Shown here: positions 20,951 through 30,375 of the stretch, piece by piece
Numbering within the stretch: the first letter of the stretch is position 1
Layout of the letters: every line of letters starts with the position of its first letter
DNA from: CAG-390 sp964579135
GTDB taxonomy: Bacteria; Bacillota; Clostridia; Oscillospirales; CAG-272
DNA length: 45,320 bases
Assembly: GCA_964579135.1 (NCBI GenBank)
Contig: CAZOFD010000012.1
Location: 1 to 45,320, forward strand
Direction of reading: 5' to 3'
Program-made: the position numbers and the translations under genes
Notes under the pieces: generated by a model
What the model was told of the DNA's origin: nothing
Database searches by the model: none
The model's input: only the letters and a program-made list of their open reading frames with translations

Positions 20951-20973
20951 CAGCCCGGATCCGACTCGGGCTG
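20951..20973 (-). other. Hairpin in the rimP-nusA gap
   Basis: CAGCCCG and CGGGCTG (arms of 7 bp, 9-nt loop) can form a stem just after the rimP stop. No T-run follows on the minus strand. A second palindromic pair, GTCGCGA and its complement, lies near 20897-20922. These may be processing or pausing sites within the operon. Confidence 0.35.
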
Positions 20974-20985
20974 TTGGGTCAAAAG

Positions 20986-21465
20986 TTAAAATTCGAAATC
21001 GTAAAGCGTTTTCATCTTGGATATCTGCGCAAACGGCACGCGTATCTCACCGCCCGCGGCGTTTATAACAACGTCGTCGCCGTCCATACCGCAAAGTTCG
21101 CCGCTTACGGTCTTCGAGCCGTTTATCGCGGCAAAAAGCCTCGCCTCGACGCGCATTCCGCGACAAGCCTCGATATGCATCGGCATCGTGATATCACGCT
21201 CCGCTCCGGGCGAAGATATCTGCAAATAATAATGCGATTCTATGGGGTCCGCTTCGTCGAGCAACGGGTCGACGGCCCTGTGCACCCTTTCGCAATCGTC
21301 TATACCGACGCCGCCCTCGCGGTCCGTGTCTATCGTTATGCGCAAAACGTGCGCCGAGCCCTCTTTAACGAACTCGATATCCCATATGCTGCAGCCCGCG
21401 TCTGAAACCGCGCCCTCGACTATCGGCAACACAGTGGCGGCAACGCCGCCGAATCCTTTTTTCAT
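20986..21465 (-). CDS. rimP: Ribosome maturation factor RimP
   Basis: RimP is needed for 30S subunit maturation. The 159-residue protein has the N-terminal alpha/beta domain with DIEFVKEGSAHVLRITID, the conserved ISSPGAERDI sequence and a C-terminal SH3-like barrel. The frame is open to 21564, but homology begins at the ATG at 21465, which gives the usual length. It is the first gene of the rimP-nusA-ylxR-ylxQ-infB operon, behind a near-consensus promoter and a 155-nt leader. Confidence 0.95.
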   Translation of the reverse strand: MKKGFGGVAATVLPIVEGAVSDAGCSIWDIEFVKEGSAHVLRITIDTDREGGVGIDDCERVHRAVDPLLDEADPIESHYYLQISSPGAERDITMPMHIEACRGMRVEARLFAAINGSKTVSGELCGMDGDDVVINAAGGEIRVPFAQISKMKTLYDFEF

Positions 21466-21582
21466 AACATATACCGCTTTCCGCAAACCACGGTCGATTT
21501 CGGTACAGCCCGCTATTTGCCTATGACAAATCGGCGCGACGCCGAAACGATAACGTTGGTGCAATATAACGCATTTATGAAA

Positions 21583-21610
21583 TTGAGAGTGGACTTGCGC
21601 CCACTCTCAA
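21583..21610 (-). promoter_or_regulatory. rimP leader hairpin at the 5' end of the transcript
   Basis: TTGAGAGTGG (21583-21592) and CCACTCTCAA (21601-21610) form a perfect 10-bp stem with an 8-nt loop. On the minus strand it would begin about 10 nt after the predicted start point of the rimP operon. No T-run follows. A GAGTGGG...CCCACTC hairpin is, from memory, common upstream of rimP in Firmicutes, so this may be a conserved leader element. Confidence 0.6.
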
Positions 21611-21626
21611 TCACATCTACGCCCTC

Positions 21627-21655
21627 ATTATATCACACAAATTTCGGTTTTGCAA
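21627..21655 (-). promoter_or_regulatory. Sigma-A promoter of the rimP-infB operon
   Basis: On the minus strand: TTGCAA (21655-21650), a 17-bp spacer, TATAAT (21632-21627). It is followed directly by the leader hairpin and then rimP. Confidence 0.8.
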
Positions 21656-21848
21656 TAGAAATCAAGCGTTTTTTTGATTTTTTACGGAAATAATTCGCAA
21701 ACTCTTTCGCGTTCGCCTCGAAAAACGCGACGTTGCCGCGAAATTCGCCGAAAATCGACCTTTTTTCGCTCGGGCGCGCCAAATGCGCTTCGGCTCTCGA
21801 TTTTTTCGCTTTTTCCTTTGGCGAAAATTTCATTTCATTATATTTATA
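21656..21848. other. Intergenic stretch with no recognisable element
   Basis: This belongs to the 570-bp region between the divergent rimP and gdpP starts (21466-22035). The two flanking promoters and the rimP leader are listed separately. The remaining part is rich in T- and A-runs, and I see no gene or clear structure in it. Confidence 0.5.
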
Positions 21849-21877
21849 TTTACAAACGGGCAAAAATGTGCTACAAT
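21849..21877 (+). promoter_or_regulatory. Sigma-A promoter for gdpP-rplI-dnaB
   Basis: TTTACA (21849-21854), a 17-bp spacer and TACAAT (21872-21877). Initiation near 21884 gives a leader of about 150 nt before gdpP. Confidence 0.7.
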
Positions 21878-22035
21878 ATACTAATATAATAGGGTATTTG
21901 TCGTCGGTATGACGCCGTATTCGCAACGAATGATAAATCTCGGCAAAAACGATCGAGTCAAATCCGCGGCAAAACCGCAAACCAGAAATAAATGTCCGCG
22001 CCGCACGTTTTCGCGGCACTTCGAAAGGAGCTACG

Positions 22036-24066
22036 ATGCCGAATCGCAGAGGTCCTCGCATAAAAATACCCGAGATCGCGCTTTTTTCCGCTCTGCTCGG
22101 GGCGGCGATATTGGCGCTCACCGTTATAACCGTGCACTTTTCCTCCGCATCCCCGTTTGTTATAGGTCTCGTATATATGGCGGTATACGGAGTTATGCAG
22201 TTTTTTCTTTGCACCATCGCCGCAAAGAACGAAGCCGTAAAAAACGGCGAACGTACCGCGTCCTCGCTGAACAGTCTGATGGCTGACGTTATCCGCTCGA
22301 TAGACCCGCCCGTTACCATAACGTCCGCCGACGGCAAACTGATTTGGGCAAACGCCGCCGCGCTCGTTATGTGCAACGCGGAAAGATCGTCCGAGATCGC
22401 GGGGAAAAATTTCGAGGAAGTCACCGGCGTAAAATTTTCGGAAATAATCGCCTGCCCGCCGAACTCGGATTTCAAGCTGACGGTCGGGGAGCGCGTTTTC
22501 TCCGCTCGCACCTATCTTATGGAGACCAACGACCGTGACTATTGGATGACGGTTATGACGGACACGACCGCCGTTTACAAAGCCGAAAAACAAAACGAAA
22601 AGGACGCACCCGTAATAGCGTACGCCGTGCTTGATAACCTCGTCGAGCTGGCTCAGGTGCTCCGCCTGCCGTACCGCGAAGCCGCGAACGCGGCGGAGGA
22701 CATCCTGCGCCGCTGGGCGGCGGAACTCGACGGATTCGTCAAAGAGTACGAACGCGACAAATACCTTGTCGTTTTCCCGAGAGAAAAGTTTTCGGAGTGC
22801 ATATCGGGCAACTTCGAGGTTCTCGACCGCTTGCGCACGATAGGTCTCGAAGACGGCAGCATATCCCTTACGATGTCGATGGGCGTGTGCGGCACGGGCA
22901 ACAGCATTGCCGAAAAAGAATCGAGAGCTGCCGCCGCTCTCGAAACGGCGTTGCAGCGCGGCGGCGACCAAGTCGCCGTAAGAGACGAGAACGGAACGGT
23001 CTACTACGGCGGCAAGACCAAGATCCGCCAAAAGCGCAGCAAAGTCCGTTCGCGAGTTATTGCCGACCGGCTTATACAACTCGTTTCCGAAGCGGGAAAC
23101 GTTATCATAATGGGGCATAAAAGCCCCGACTTCGACTCAATCGGTGCCTGCGTCGGTCTTGCGCGGATAGCGATGACTTTCAACGAAAGCGTTAAGATCG
23201 TCATCGACCGAGACGACCCCAACTTTAAGGTCTGCACCGCGGACCTTTGCCGCACCGCCCCCGAATTCGAAGATATATTTACGGACTCTGTCTCCGCCAT
23301 CGATCTCGTTCGATCGGACACGCTGCTTATAATAGCGGACGCGAATAATATGAAAATCGTGGAATCGCCCGAGATTGCCGCAAACGTTTACAAAACCGTG
23401 ATCATAGACCACCACAGGAAGACCGCGGACTTTGAAAACGAGCCCGAGATCGCGTATATCGAGCCCTCGGCGTCGTCCGCCTCCGAGCTCGTTGCCGAAC
23501 TGCTGGAGCTTGCGTCGATCGGCGATCAATCGGGAAACGTTAAGCTTTCGCGCCCCGAAGCGGATCTTCTTCTGGCGGGAATAATGCTCGACACCAAAAA
23601 CTTTACGAGATCGACGTCGGGATTCACGTTCGCCGCCGCGCTCTTCCTGCGCGAAGCCGGCGCTTCCACCGAAAACGTGCGCACGTTCTTTTTCGAGGAT
23701 ATCTCGGGCTTTATAACCGAGGCGAAACTCGGCAGCGAAGTGCGTCTTTACAAAGGACGAATCGCAATCACCGTCTGCAGCGGCGAGCCGACCGCCGAAA
23801 ACCGCATATCGGCATCGAAAACGGCGGACAAGCTGCTTACGTTACGGCAAGTCGACGCGGCGTTCGTTCTGCTTTGTTCGGATGACACCGTGCTCGTTTC
23901 GGCAAGATCGAACGGAAAGATAAACGTCCAATTGATACTCGAAAAGATCGGCGGCGGCGGGCATTTCGACGCGGCGGGCGCACAGGTAAAAAGCGAGTCC
24001 GCGCGCGAGGTAAGCGACAAGCTCGTGACCGCGATAGACGAATATCTCGAACAAAACGAAAAATAA
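22036..24066 (+). CDS. gdpP: Cyclic-di-AMP phosphodiesterase GdpP (YybT)
   Basis: GdpP degrades the second messenger c-di-AMP at the membrane. The 676-residue protein has two N-terminal membrane helices (about 12-62), a PAS-like domain (about 85-170) and a degenerate GGDEF domain (about 175-300). The DHH domain carries GHKSPDFDSIG near 360 and IDHHRK near 457. A DHHA1 domain with GGGGHFDAAGAQ lies near 640. Domain order and length match the family. The ATG is preceded by AAAGGAG. Gene order with rplI and dnaB is typical for Bacillota. As c-di-AMP controls osmolyte and wall balance, the gene should be expressed in growing cells. Confidence 0.96.
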   Translation: MPNRRGPRIKIPEIALFSALLGAAILALTVITVHFSSASPFVIGLVYMAVYGVMQFFLCTIAAKNEAVKNGERTASSLNSLMADVIRSIDPPVTITSADGKLIWANAAALVMCNAERSSEIAGKNFEEVTGVKFSEIIACPPNSDFKLTVGERVFSARTYLMETNDRDYWMTVMTDTTAVYKAEKQNEKDAPVIAYAVLDNLVELAQVLRLPYREAANAAEDILRRWAAELDGFVKEYERDKYLVVFPREKFSECISGNFEVLDRLRTIGLEDGSISLTMSMGVCGTGNSIAEKESRAAAALETALQRGGDQVAVRDENGTVYYGGKTKIRQKRSKVRSRVIADRLIQLVSEAGNVIIMGHKSPDFDSIGACVGLARIAMTFNESVKIVIDRDDPNFKVCTADLCRTAPEFEDIFTDSVSAIDLVRSDTLLIIADANNMKIVESPEIAANVYKTVIIDHHRKTADFENEPEIAYIEPSASSASELVAELLELASIGDQSGNVKLSRPEADLLLAGIMLDTKNFTRSTSGFTFAAALFLREAGASTENVRTFFFEDISGFITEAKLGSEVRLYKGRIAITVCSGEPTAENRISASKTADKLLTLRQVDAAFVLLCSDDTVLVSARSNGKINVQLILEKIGGGGHFDAAGAQVKSESAREVSDKLVTAIDEYLEQNEK

Positions 24067-24135
24067 ACGCAAAGCGCCGTGACGCGGCAAGCGCAAACGT
24101 ACAAATTCAAACGCAAACCCGAAAAGGAGAATATT

Positions 24136-24582
24136 ATGAAACTTATATTGACGCAAGACGTTAAAGGTCAAGGCAAAAAGGGTGAGATAATCAACGTTTC
24201 CGACGGATACGCGCGCAACTTTTTGTTGCCTCGCGGACTTGCAAAAGTCGCCGACGCACAGGCTTTGTCCGAAGCCGCAGGAAAAGAAGCCGCCAAGGCA
24301 CACAAAATAGAAACCGAGCGCGCAGCCGCAAAAGAGACGGCTGCGAAACTCGACGGCGTTACCGTACGCATCACCGCTTCGTCGGGGAACGACGACCGCC
24401 TGTACGGTTCCGTCACCGCGAAAGACGTTGCGGAAGCGCTCAAAGCGCAGTACGGCATCGACGTCGATCGGCGAAAGATCACGCTCGGCGAAAACGTGCG
24501 TGCTTTCGGCTCGTACACGGCGGAAGCGAAACTCTATACCGAGATAACCGGAAAGATCAAATTCGAAGTCGTTAAAAAATAA
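24136..24582 (+). CDS. rplI: 50S ribosomal protein L9
   Basis: The 148-residue protein has the canonical L9 N-terminus (KLILTQDVKGQGKKGEIINVSDGYARNFLLP), a long connecting helix and the C-terminal domain (LYGSVTAKDVAEAL). The frame is open from 24079, but the ATG at 24136 has AAAAGGAG in the right place and matches the family start. It follows gdpP by 69 nt and precedes dnaB. Confidence 0.97.
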   Translation: MKLILTQDVKGQGKKGEIINVSDGYARNFLLPRGLAKVADAQALSEAAGKEAAKAHKIETERAAAKETAAKLDGVTVRITASSGNDDRLYGSVTAKDVAEALKAQYGIDVDRRKITLGENVRAFGSYTAEAKLYTEITGKIKFEVVKK

Positions 24583-24671
24583 AGACCGACGCTTTTCGCA
24601 ACCAAAAGAATAACCGCAGAAATACGAAATGGAGCCGTCGCAACGTGCTCCGGAAAGCTACGTAGAAACAG

Positions 24672-26069
24672 ATGAACAACAGCGAAGCGATAAAAAAATT
24701 GCCGTTTTCCATCCTTGCGGAGCAAGCGCTTCTCGGATCCGTGCTGATAGATCCGCAGGCAATGGTGCAAATATCCGACACTATCCGCGCTTCCGACTTT
24801 TATATCGGGGAACATAGGTCGATATATACCGCTATGCTCCATCTTTGCGACGGGAGACACGATATCGACACCGTTACCCTGCTCGATATGCTCGAGAAGG
24901 ACAACACGTACAAAAATCGCGCCGAAGCGGAGGGGTATCTTCGCACTCTCGCGGACTGCGTACCGAGTGCGCTGAACGTCAAGGACTATGCACGCATAGT
25001 AGTCGAAAAAAGTCTTATGCGTCAGCTTATCGAGTCCTGCTCCGCCATTACGGAGCGAGCATATTCGGAGCAGGAAAACGTCGGGGACGTTCTCGAGTAC
25101 GCCTCGAGCCAAATAAGTGCCATTGCCGCGGGGCGCGACACGCGCGCCTTTTCGGATCTGGCAACTTTGCTTGCCTCGGTTTACAACCATTTGACCGAGC
25201 TCTCGCAAAACCCCTCGGCATTCGAGGGCGTAAAAACGGGCTACGGAGATCTTGACCGCCAGCTCGCGGGCATAGGGCAATCGGATCTTGTTCTCATAGG
25301 CGCGCGCCCCGGTATGGGCAAAACGAGTTTTGCCCTGAACCTTGCGGTAAACGTCGCGCTTGCAACGGACCAAAAAGTCGCCATATTCTCGCTTGAGATG
25401 TCCGACGAGCAGCTTGCCTCGCGCATACTTTCCTCGCACGCGCTCGTCGACAGCTATGCTATGCGCACCGGTGCGCTTGAGCCCGCGGACTGGGAAAAAC
25501 TCGCCGCAGGCGTGGACAAACTTATGGGTGCGCACATACTCGTTGACGACACGCCGAACATTACCGTCTCCGGTATGAAGGCAAAACTTCGCCGCGAGGG
25601 CAATATCGGTCTCGTCGTCATAGACTATCTGCAGCTTATGCAAAGCGACAAGCATACCGACAACCGCGTGCTCGAGGTTGCCGACATCACGCGAGGGCTG
25701 AAACTTATGGCAAAGGATCTGCGCGTTCCCGTTATATGTTGCTCTCAGCTTTCGCGCGGAAACGAGGCGCGCACGAACAAGCGCCCGATGCTTTCCGACT
25801 TGCGTGATTCGGGATCCATCGAGCAGGACGCGGACACGGTTATTTTCATCCACCGCGAAGAATACTATAAACAAGGGCAGGACGGCGGCAAAGAAAAGAT
25901 CGAAGAAGAGGCACCTGTAGCCGAGATCATCGTGGCGAAAAACCGCCACGGCTCCACCGGCACCGTGCAAATGAACTGGCTCGGCAAATACACCACCTTC
26001 TACGCCATCGACAACACGCGCAGCGACGGCGACGCTCCCGGCGGATTTGTTCCGCCGCCCGCTAACTGA
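24672..26069 (+). CDS. dnaB: Replicative DNA helicase DnaB
   Basis: The hexameric helicase of the replication fork (DnaC in B. subtilis naming). The N-terminal collar domain (about 1-150) begins with the typical PFSILAEQALLGSVLIDP. The RecA-like ATPase domain has Walker A GARPGMGKTS near 210-219 and FSLEMSDEQLASR. It also has VVIDYLQLM, SQLSRGNEARTNKRPMLSDLR and IEQDAD. No intein is present. The stop is 5 nt before the tilS ATG. The ribosome site is weak. Confidence 0.97.
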   Translation: MNNSEAIKKLPFSILAEQALLGSVLIDPQAMVQISDTIRASDFYIGEHRSIYTAMLHLCDGRHDIDTVTLLDMLEKDNTYKNRAEAEGYLRTLADCVPSALNVKDYARIVVEKSLMRQLIESCSAITERAYSEQENVGDVLEYASSQISAIAAGRDTRAFSDLATLLASVYNHLTELSQNPSAFEGVKTGYGDLDRQLAGIGQSDLVLIGARPGMGKTSFALNLAVNVALATDQKVAIFSLEMSDEQLASRILSSHALVDSYAMRTGALEPADWEKLAAGVDKLMGAHILVDDTPNITVSGMKAKLRREGNIGLVVIDYLQLMQSDKHTDNRVLEVADITRGLKLMAKDLRVPVICCSQLSRGNEARTNKRPMLSDLRDSGSIEQDADTVIFIHREEYYKQGQDGGKEKIEEEAPVAEIIVAKNRHGSTGTVQMNWLGKYTTFYAIDNTRSDGDAPGGFVPPPAN

Positions 26070-26074
26070 CGGAT

Positions 26075-27490
26075 ATGGGAGCTTTCGTTTCTCCCTACGA
26101 GCTTGCGGGGGTTCCCGCCGGCGAAAAAGTGATAGTCGCCCTCTCCGGAGGCGCCGACTCGACCTCTTTGCTGTCGATGATGATCGAGCGCGCCATCCCC
26201 GTCATTGCGGTACACGTAAACCACGGTATACGTGGCGAAGAGGCTGAGCGCGACGAAGAATTTTGCCGTCGGCTGTGCCGCAAGCACGGTTGCGAGCTCG
26301 TCGTTTTTCACGTCGACGTTCCCCGTATCGCCAAGGAGAGTGGCGAGAGCCTCGAGGGCGCGGCAAGGCGCGTGAGATACGATCTTTTCGAAAAAATTAT
26401 GAGAGAACGCTCAGTCCGTTTGCTCGCCACGGCGCACAACGCCGACGATAACGCGGAGACCGTTATCTTTAATCTTTCTCGCGGAGCGGCGCTCGGCGGC
26501 GGCGCGGGGATCCCTCCCGTACGCAAAACGGCATACAGCACCATCGTGCGCCCGATCCTATCGCTCTCGCGCGCGGAGATACTCGCATACTGCAAAGAGC
26601 ACTCTTGCGACTACGTTACCGACAGCACAAACCTCGAACTTTGCTGTTCGCGCAATCGCATAAGGCATATCGTAATGCCCGTTTTGAGAGAGCTCAACCC
26701 GCAGGCATCGGCTGCGATCGCAAGATTCGGCGAGTTTGCCCGCGAGGACAACGAATTCTTAGACGACGTTGCGCGAAATTTCATCTCCGAGCACGGCGGC
26801 ACGGTGGCGCAAGCGGATTTTCTCGCTTTGCCGTCTCCCGTCGCGCGCAGAGTCCTTTTTTTCGCAGCCGAAGACGTCGGAGCGTCGCTTGACGCCGCAC
26901 ACGCAAAAAGCATTGCCGAGGCGTTGCGCGTCGGTCGCGGAGCGGTATCATTGCCCCCGTCGTTTATCGCGAAGATACGCGAGGGCAAACTCGTTTTCGA
27001 ACGCGACGAACGGCGCAAAAAAGTGCCACGGCAACGCCCGCATTACTCGCTCCGCGCAAGCGAGGGCATAACCCCCTTGCCGCATAAAGCCGGCACGGTT
27101 TTCACGTGCGACGCGACGGTGAGCGACGAATTCACCGAAAAATCAGAAAAAAACGACCCGAAGAACACAGAAATTAACACTTTCGCAACATCTGCCACAC
27201 TTGACGCTGATAAAATTAAAGGTGACCTCGTTTGGCGTAATATAATGCCGGGTGACGAGATTCGCTTCAGATCTCACCGCAGGGTACTGCGCAAACTGAT
27301 AAGCGCCTCTCGCCCGCCGCTTACGGTCAACGAAAGGGCGCTTATGCCCGTTTTGTGCGACGGCGACGGCGTCCTGTACGTCCCTTTCGTCGGCGTGCGC
27401 GACGGTTGTGCGGCAAACGCAAACACCGCCCGAGTACTGAGAGCGGGATATCTGCCGCCGACAAAAAGCGACTCTCCGTCGGCACAATAA
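26075..27490 (+). CDS. tilS: tRNA(Ile)-lysidine synthetase TilS
   Basis: TilS converts C34 to lysidine in the CAU-anticodon tRNA(Ile), so that it reads AUA. The 471-residue protein has the PP-loop SGGADS at 24-29, then HVNHGIRGEEAERDEEFC and the LATAHNADDNAETVIFNLSRG signature. A C-terminal TilS domain ends in RALMPVLCDGDGVLYVPFVGV. A linker of about 40 residues (near 27120-27230) between the domains is unusually Lys/Asn/Thr-rich and AT-rich compared with the rest. The start lies 5 nt after dnaB, implying coupling. The tilS-hpt-ftsH order is classical. Confidence 0.96.
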   Translation: MGAFVSPYELAGVPAGEKVIVALSGGADSTSLLSMMIERAIPVIAVHVNHGIRGEEAERDEEFCRRLCRKHGCELVVFHVDVPRIAKESGESLEGAARRVRYDLFEKIMRERSVRLLATAHNADDNAETVIFNLSRGAALGGGAGIPPVRKTAYSTIVRPILSLSRAEILAYCKEHSCDYVTDSTNLELCCSRNRIRHIVMPVLRELNPQASAAIARFGEFAREDNEFLDDVARNFISEHGGTVAQADFLALPSPVARRVLFFAAEDVGASLDAAHAKSIAEALRVGRGAVSLPPSFIAKIREGKLVFERDERRKKVPRQRPHYSLRASEGITPLPHKAGTVFTCDATVSDEFTEKSEKNDPKNTEINTFATSATLDADKIKGDLVWRNIMPGDEIRFRSHRRVLRKLISASRPPLTVNERALMPVLCDGDGVLYVPFVGVRDGCAANANTARVLRAGYLPPTKSDSPSAQ

Positions 27491-27523
27491 AAATACAAAA
27501 CTATAAGCAACATCGGAAAGGAC

Positions 27524-27542
27524 GCTCTCGCAATGCGAGAGC
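27524..27542 (+). other. Hairpin just upstream of the hpt ribosome site
   Basis: GCTCTCGC (27524-27531) and GCGAGAGC (27535-27542) form a perfect 8-bp stem with a 3-nt loop. It ends a few bases before the ACGGAG ribosome site of hpt. There is no T-run. It could be a processing site or 5'-end stabiliser inside the operon. Confidence 0.45.
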
Positions 27543-27555
27543 ACAACGGAGCTAT

Positions 27556-28107
27556 ATGAAAAACGACATTGACTACGTTCTCGTTTCGGAAGAAAAAATA
27601 AACGAAACCGTGACAAGGATCGCCGAGCAAATCGACAAAGATTACTCGGATCCGACAAAAAAACTTCTTCTTTTGTGCATTTTAAAGGGCTCGGTCGTAT
27701 TTATGGGCGACCTTATGAAAAAGATCAAGCGCCCGGTCGAAATAGATTTTATGAAAGTTTCGTCCTACGGCAGCGGCACGGAGTCCAAGGGTAGGATCAA
27801 CATAATGCTCGACATACATCGCGGAGATCTGACGGATCTCGACATCATAATAGTCGAGGATATCGTCGACAGCGGCAAAACGCTGTCGTACCTCACCGAT
27901 TATCTCACGCTGAAAGGTGCAAAAAGCGTTCGTTGCTGCACATTGCTCGACAAACCCTCGCGCCGCCAAGTCAATTTCGATCCGGATTACGTCGGAGTCG
28001 AAGTACCCGACGAATTCGTTGTAGGCTACGGGCTCGATTACGACGAAAAATACCGCACTTTGCCGTTTGTCGGCGTGCTGAAACCATCCATTTACGGCGG
28101 AAAGTAA
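27556..28107 (+). CDS. hpt: Hypoxanthine phosphoribosyltransferase
   Basis: The 183-residue purine salvage enzyme converts hypoxanthine or guanine plus PRPP to IMP or GMP. The PRPP-binding loop is VEDIVDSGKTL (100-110). The family signatures LCILKGSVVFMGDL and DFMKVSSYGSGTES, and the C-terminal DEFVVGYGLDYDEKYR are all present. The frame extends upstream to 27355 inside tilS, but homology starts at the ATG at 27556, which has ACGGAG upstream. It lies between tilS and ftsH as in many Bacillota. Confidence 0.96.
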   Translation: MKNDIDYVLVSEEKINETVTRIAEQIDKDYSDPTKKLLLLCILKGSVVFMGDLMKKIKRPVEIDFMKVSSYGSGTESKGRINIMLDIHRGDLTDLDIIIVEDIVDSGKTLSYLTDYLTLKGAKSVRCCTLLDKPSRRQVNFDPDYVGVEVPDEFVVGYGLDYDEKYRTLPFVGVLKPSIYGGK

Positions 28108-28157
28108 GATCAATGATCAATGGGTGATAAAAAAGTCAGAAAGGCGCATTTTTCGGT

Positions 28158-30260
28158 ATGAACAAACGCTCTAACAGCAATTTAAAGACGATAGTAATAT
28201 ACGTTGCCGTAATCGTCTTGATATTCGTTCTGCTCTCAAACCTTTTCTCGGGAGCGAACGCGGATAAGACCACGTACAGCGACGTCGTAAAGTATTTCAG
28301 AGAAGCCAAAGTCGAGAAATTCGTAGTTTCGGAAGACGGCGTTTTGTCAATGAAACTGAGAGACACCGACGGGCAAATTTCTTATCAGCTCAAATCGACG
28401 GATTATTTCCGCGAAGATCTCGGCGACCTTATCGACGAGCAACTTGCGGCGGGAATTATAGAATCGTACGAATACGAGCCCGCGACCGTATGGCCTTGGT
28501 GGGTATCGCTTTTGCCGTACGTCATAATGATAGTGCTGTTCATCGCTTTCTATGCTTTTATGATGAAAAATATGATGGGCGGCGGCAAAAACGGCAAAGG
28601 CGGTATGAACTTCGGTCGTGCGCGCGTTAAGACCGCCGAAGACGCTACGTCGAAAGTAACTTTTGCCGACGTGGCAGGCGCCGCAGAGGAAAAAGAGGAA
28701 CTGCGCGAGATCGTGGAATTCCTCAAAAATCCGCAAAAATTCACCTCGCTCGGCGCAAAGATCCCCCACGGCGTTCTGCTTATGGGCCCTCCCGGCACGG
28801 GTAAGACGTTGCTTGCGAAAGCCGTTGCGGGAGAAGCCGAGGTACCGTTTTATTCCATATCCGGCTCCGATTTCGTTGAGATGTACGTCGGCGTCGGCGC
28901 TTCGCGTGTGCGCGACCTTTTCGAGACAGCACGCCGCTCGCCCGCCTCGATCGTTTTTATTGACGAGATAGACGCAGTCGGCAGACATCGCGGCGCTGGT
29001 CTCGGCGGCGGGCACGACGAACGCGAGCAAACGCTTAACCAATTGCTTGTGGAAATGGACGGTTTCGGAGCGCACGACGGCATTATAGTCATTGCCGCAA
29101 CCAACCGCGCCGACATTCTCGACCCCGCGCTGTTGCGCCCCGGAAGATTTGACAGGCAAATCACCGTTAACTACCCCGATATCAACGGGCGCGAAGAGAT
29201 ACTGAAAGTTCACGCAAGAAACAAAAAGTTCGAGGACGGCGTTGATTTTGCCGTTATAGCACGCACCACGTCGGGCTTTACCGGCGCGGATCTGGCAAAT
29301 CTTTTGAACGAAGCGGCTCTCCTTGCGGTGCGCCGCGGCAAAGCCCTTATCGGAATGGAAGATATCGAAGACGCCTTCACAAAGGTTATTGCCGGACCGC
29401 AAAAGAAATCTATGCGTATGCAGGAAAGAGAGCGCAAAAACACCGCGTATCATGAGGCGGGGCACGCGCTGCTCTCGTATTTGCAACCGCACGTCGACAA
29501 CGTTCACTCCATCTCCATCATCCCCTCGGGGCAAGCTCTCGGCATCACCTTGACTATCCCCGAAGAGGACAAATACAGCGTTTACAAAGAAGAACTCAAA
29601 GAACGCATATCTATGCTTCTTGCCGGACGCGCCGCAGAGATGCAGATCTTCGGCGATTATTCGGGCGGCGCCTCCAACGACATCAAGCGCGCGACCGAAA
29701 TCGCACACAAAATGGTTACCGAACTCGGAATGTCAAGCGAGCTCGGCCCGATAAGATACGGCTCGGGTCAAGGAGACATATTCCTCGGCAGGGACTTCTC
29801 TTCGCACCAAGATTATTCCGAGGCAACTGCGGCGAAAATAGACAGCGAAGTTAAAAAGATCATCGACGAGGCATTTGCCGAGGCACGGCGTCTGCTGCGC
29901 GAGAACTCCGACAAACTCGAGTTTGTGGCGCAATTCTTGCTTGCACACGAGACTATGGACGGCGACCAATTCCGCGCTGCAATGGAACGACAAGACCCCT
30001 CGGTCGAAGAGATCGAGCTGATACTTGAGGAGAAAAAGCGCAAGAGCCGCAACGAAAACGCCGAACAGGCAAAAAAGAACGCCGAAACGAAAAACGGCAA
30101 CAACGTTACCGTAAGCGCCGAGGACGGCACTTGCTCATCCGATACGGAATCGAACGAGATCCCGAGCGGAGAATTCGGCACGGATACCGACCGAACCGAC
30201 GACGGCAACGAGACCTCGAACGGCGACGACAACGCTCACAACGACGACGCACAAAAATAA
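28158..30260 (+). CDS. ftsH: ATP-dependent zinc metalloprotease FtsH
   Basis: The membrane-anchored AAA+ protease degrades misfolded membrane and regulatory proteins. The 700-residue protein has two N-terminal membrane helices (about 11-28 and 113-135) around a small external domain. The AAA module has Walker A GPPGTGKT near 210-217, FIDEIDAVGR and the second-region-of-homology ATNRADILDPALLRPGRFD. The M41 protease has HEAGH at 432-436 and the third zinc ligand in GGASNDIKRATEIA. A charged Asn/Asp/Glu/Thr-rich tail of about 75 residues ends the protein. The gene closes the dnaB-tilS-hpt run and is followed by a strong terminator. Confidence 0.97.
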   Translation: MNKRSNSNLKTIVIYVAVIVLIFVLLSNLFSGANADKTTYSDVVKYFREAKVEKFVVSEDGVLSMKLRDTDGQISYQLKSTDYFREDLGDLIDEQLAAGIIESYEYEPATVWPWWVSLLPYVIMIVLFIAFYAFMMKNMMGGGKNGKGGMNFGRARVKTAEDATSKVTFADVAGAAEEKEELREIVEFLKNPQKFTSLGAKIPHGVLLMGPPGTGKTLLAKAVAGEAEVPFYSISGSDFVEMYVGVGASRVRDLFETARRSPASIVFIDEIDAVGRHRGAGLGGGHDEREQTLNQLLVEMDGFGAHDGIIVIAATNRADILDPALLRPGRFDRQITVNYPDINGREEILKVHARNKKFEDGVDFAVIARTTSGFTGADLANLLNEAALLAVRRGKALIGMEDIEDAFTKVIAGPQKKSMRMQERERKNTAYHEAGHALLSYLQPHVDNVHSISIIPSGQALGITLTIPEEDKYSVYKEELKERISMLLAGRAAEMQIFGDYSGGASNDIKRATEIAHKMVTELGMSSELGPIRYGSGQGDIFLGRDFSSHQDYSEATAAKIDSEVKKIIDEAFAEARRLLRENSDKLEFVAQFLLAHETMDGDQFRAAMERQDPSVEEIELILEEKKRKSRNENAEQAKKNAETKNGNNVTVSAEDGTCSSDTESNEIPSGEFGTDTDRTDDGNETSNGDDNAHNDDAQK

Positions 30261-30293
30261 AAAAGACGATGCGATAGCTCGCTCGGCTATATG

Positions 30294-30337
30294 AAAATAA
30301 GTTCCGCCACCGTTTCGGGTGGCGGAACTTATTTTTT
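30294..30337. terminator. Bidirectional terminator after ftsH
   Basis: AATAAGTTCCGCCACC pairs with GGTGGCGGAACTTATT around a GTTTCG loop. T-runs occur on the 3' side of both strands. It serves ftsH (plus) and the small ribbon-helix-helix gene (minus). Confidence 0.92.
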
Positions 30338-30375
30338 CAAGCTATACCGCGCACGTGCGGAACAACGCCGCACCT

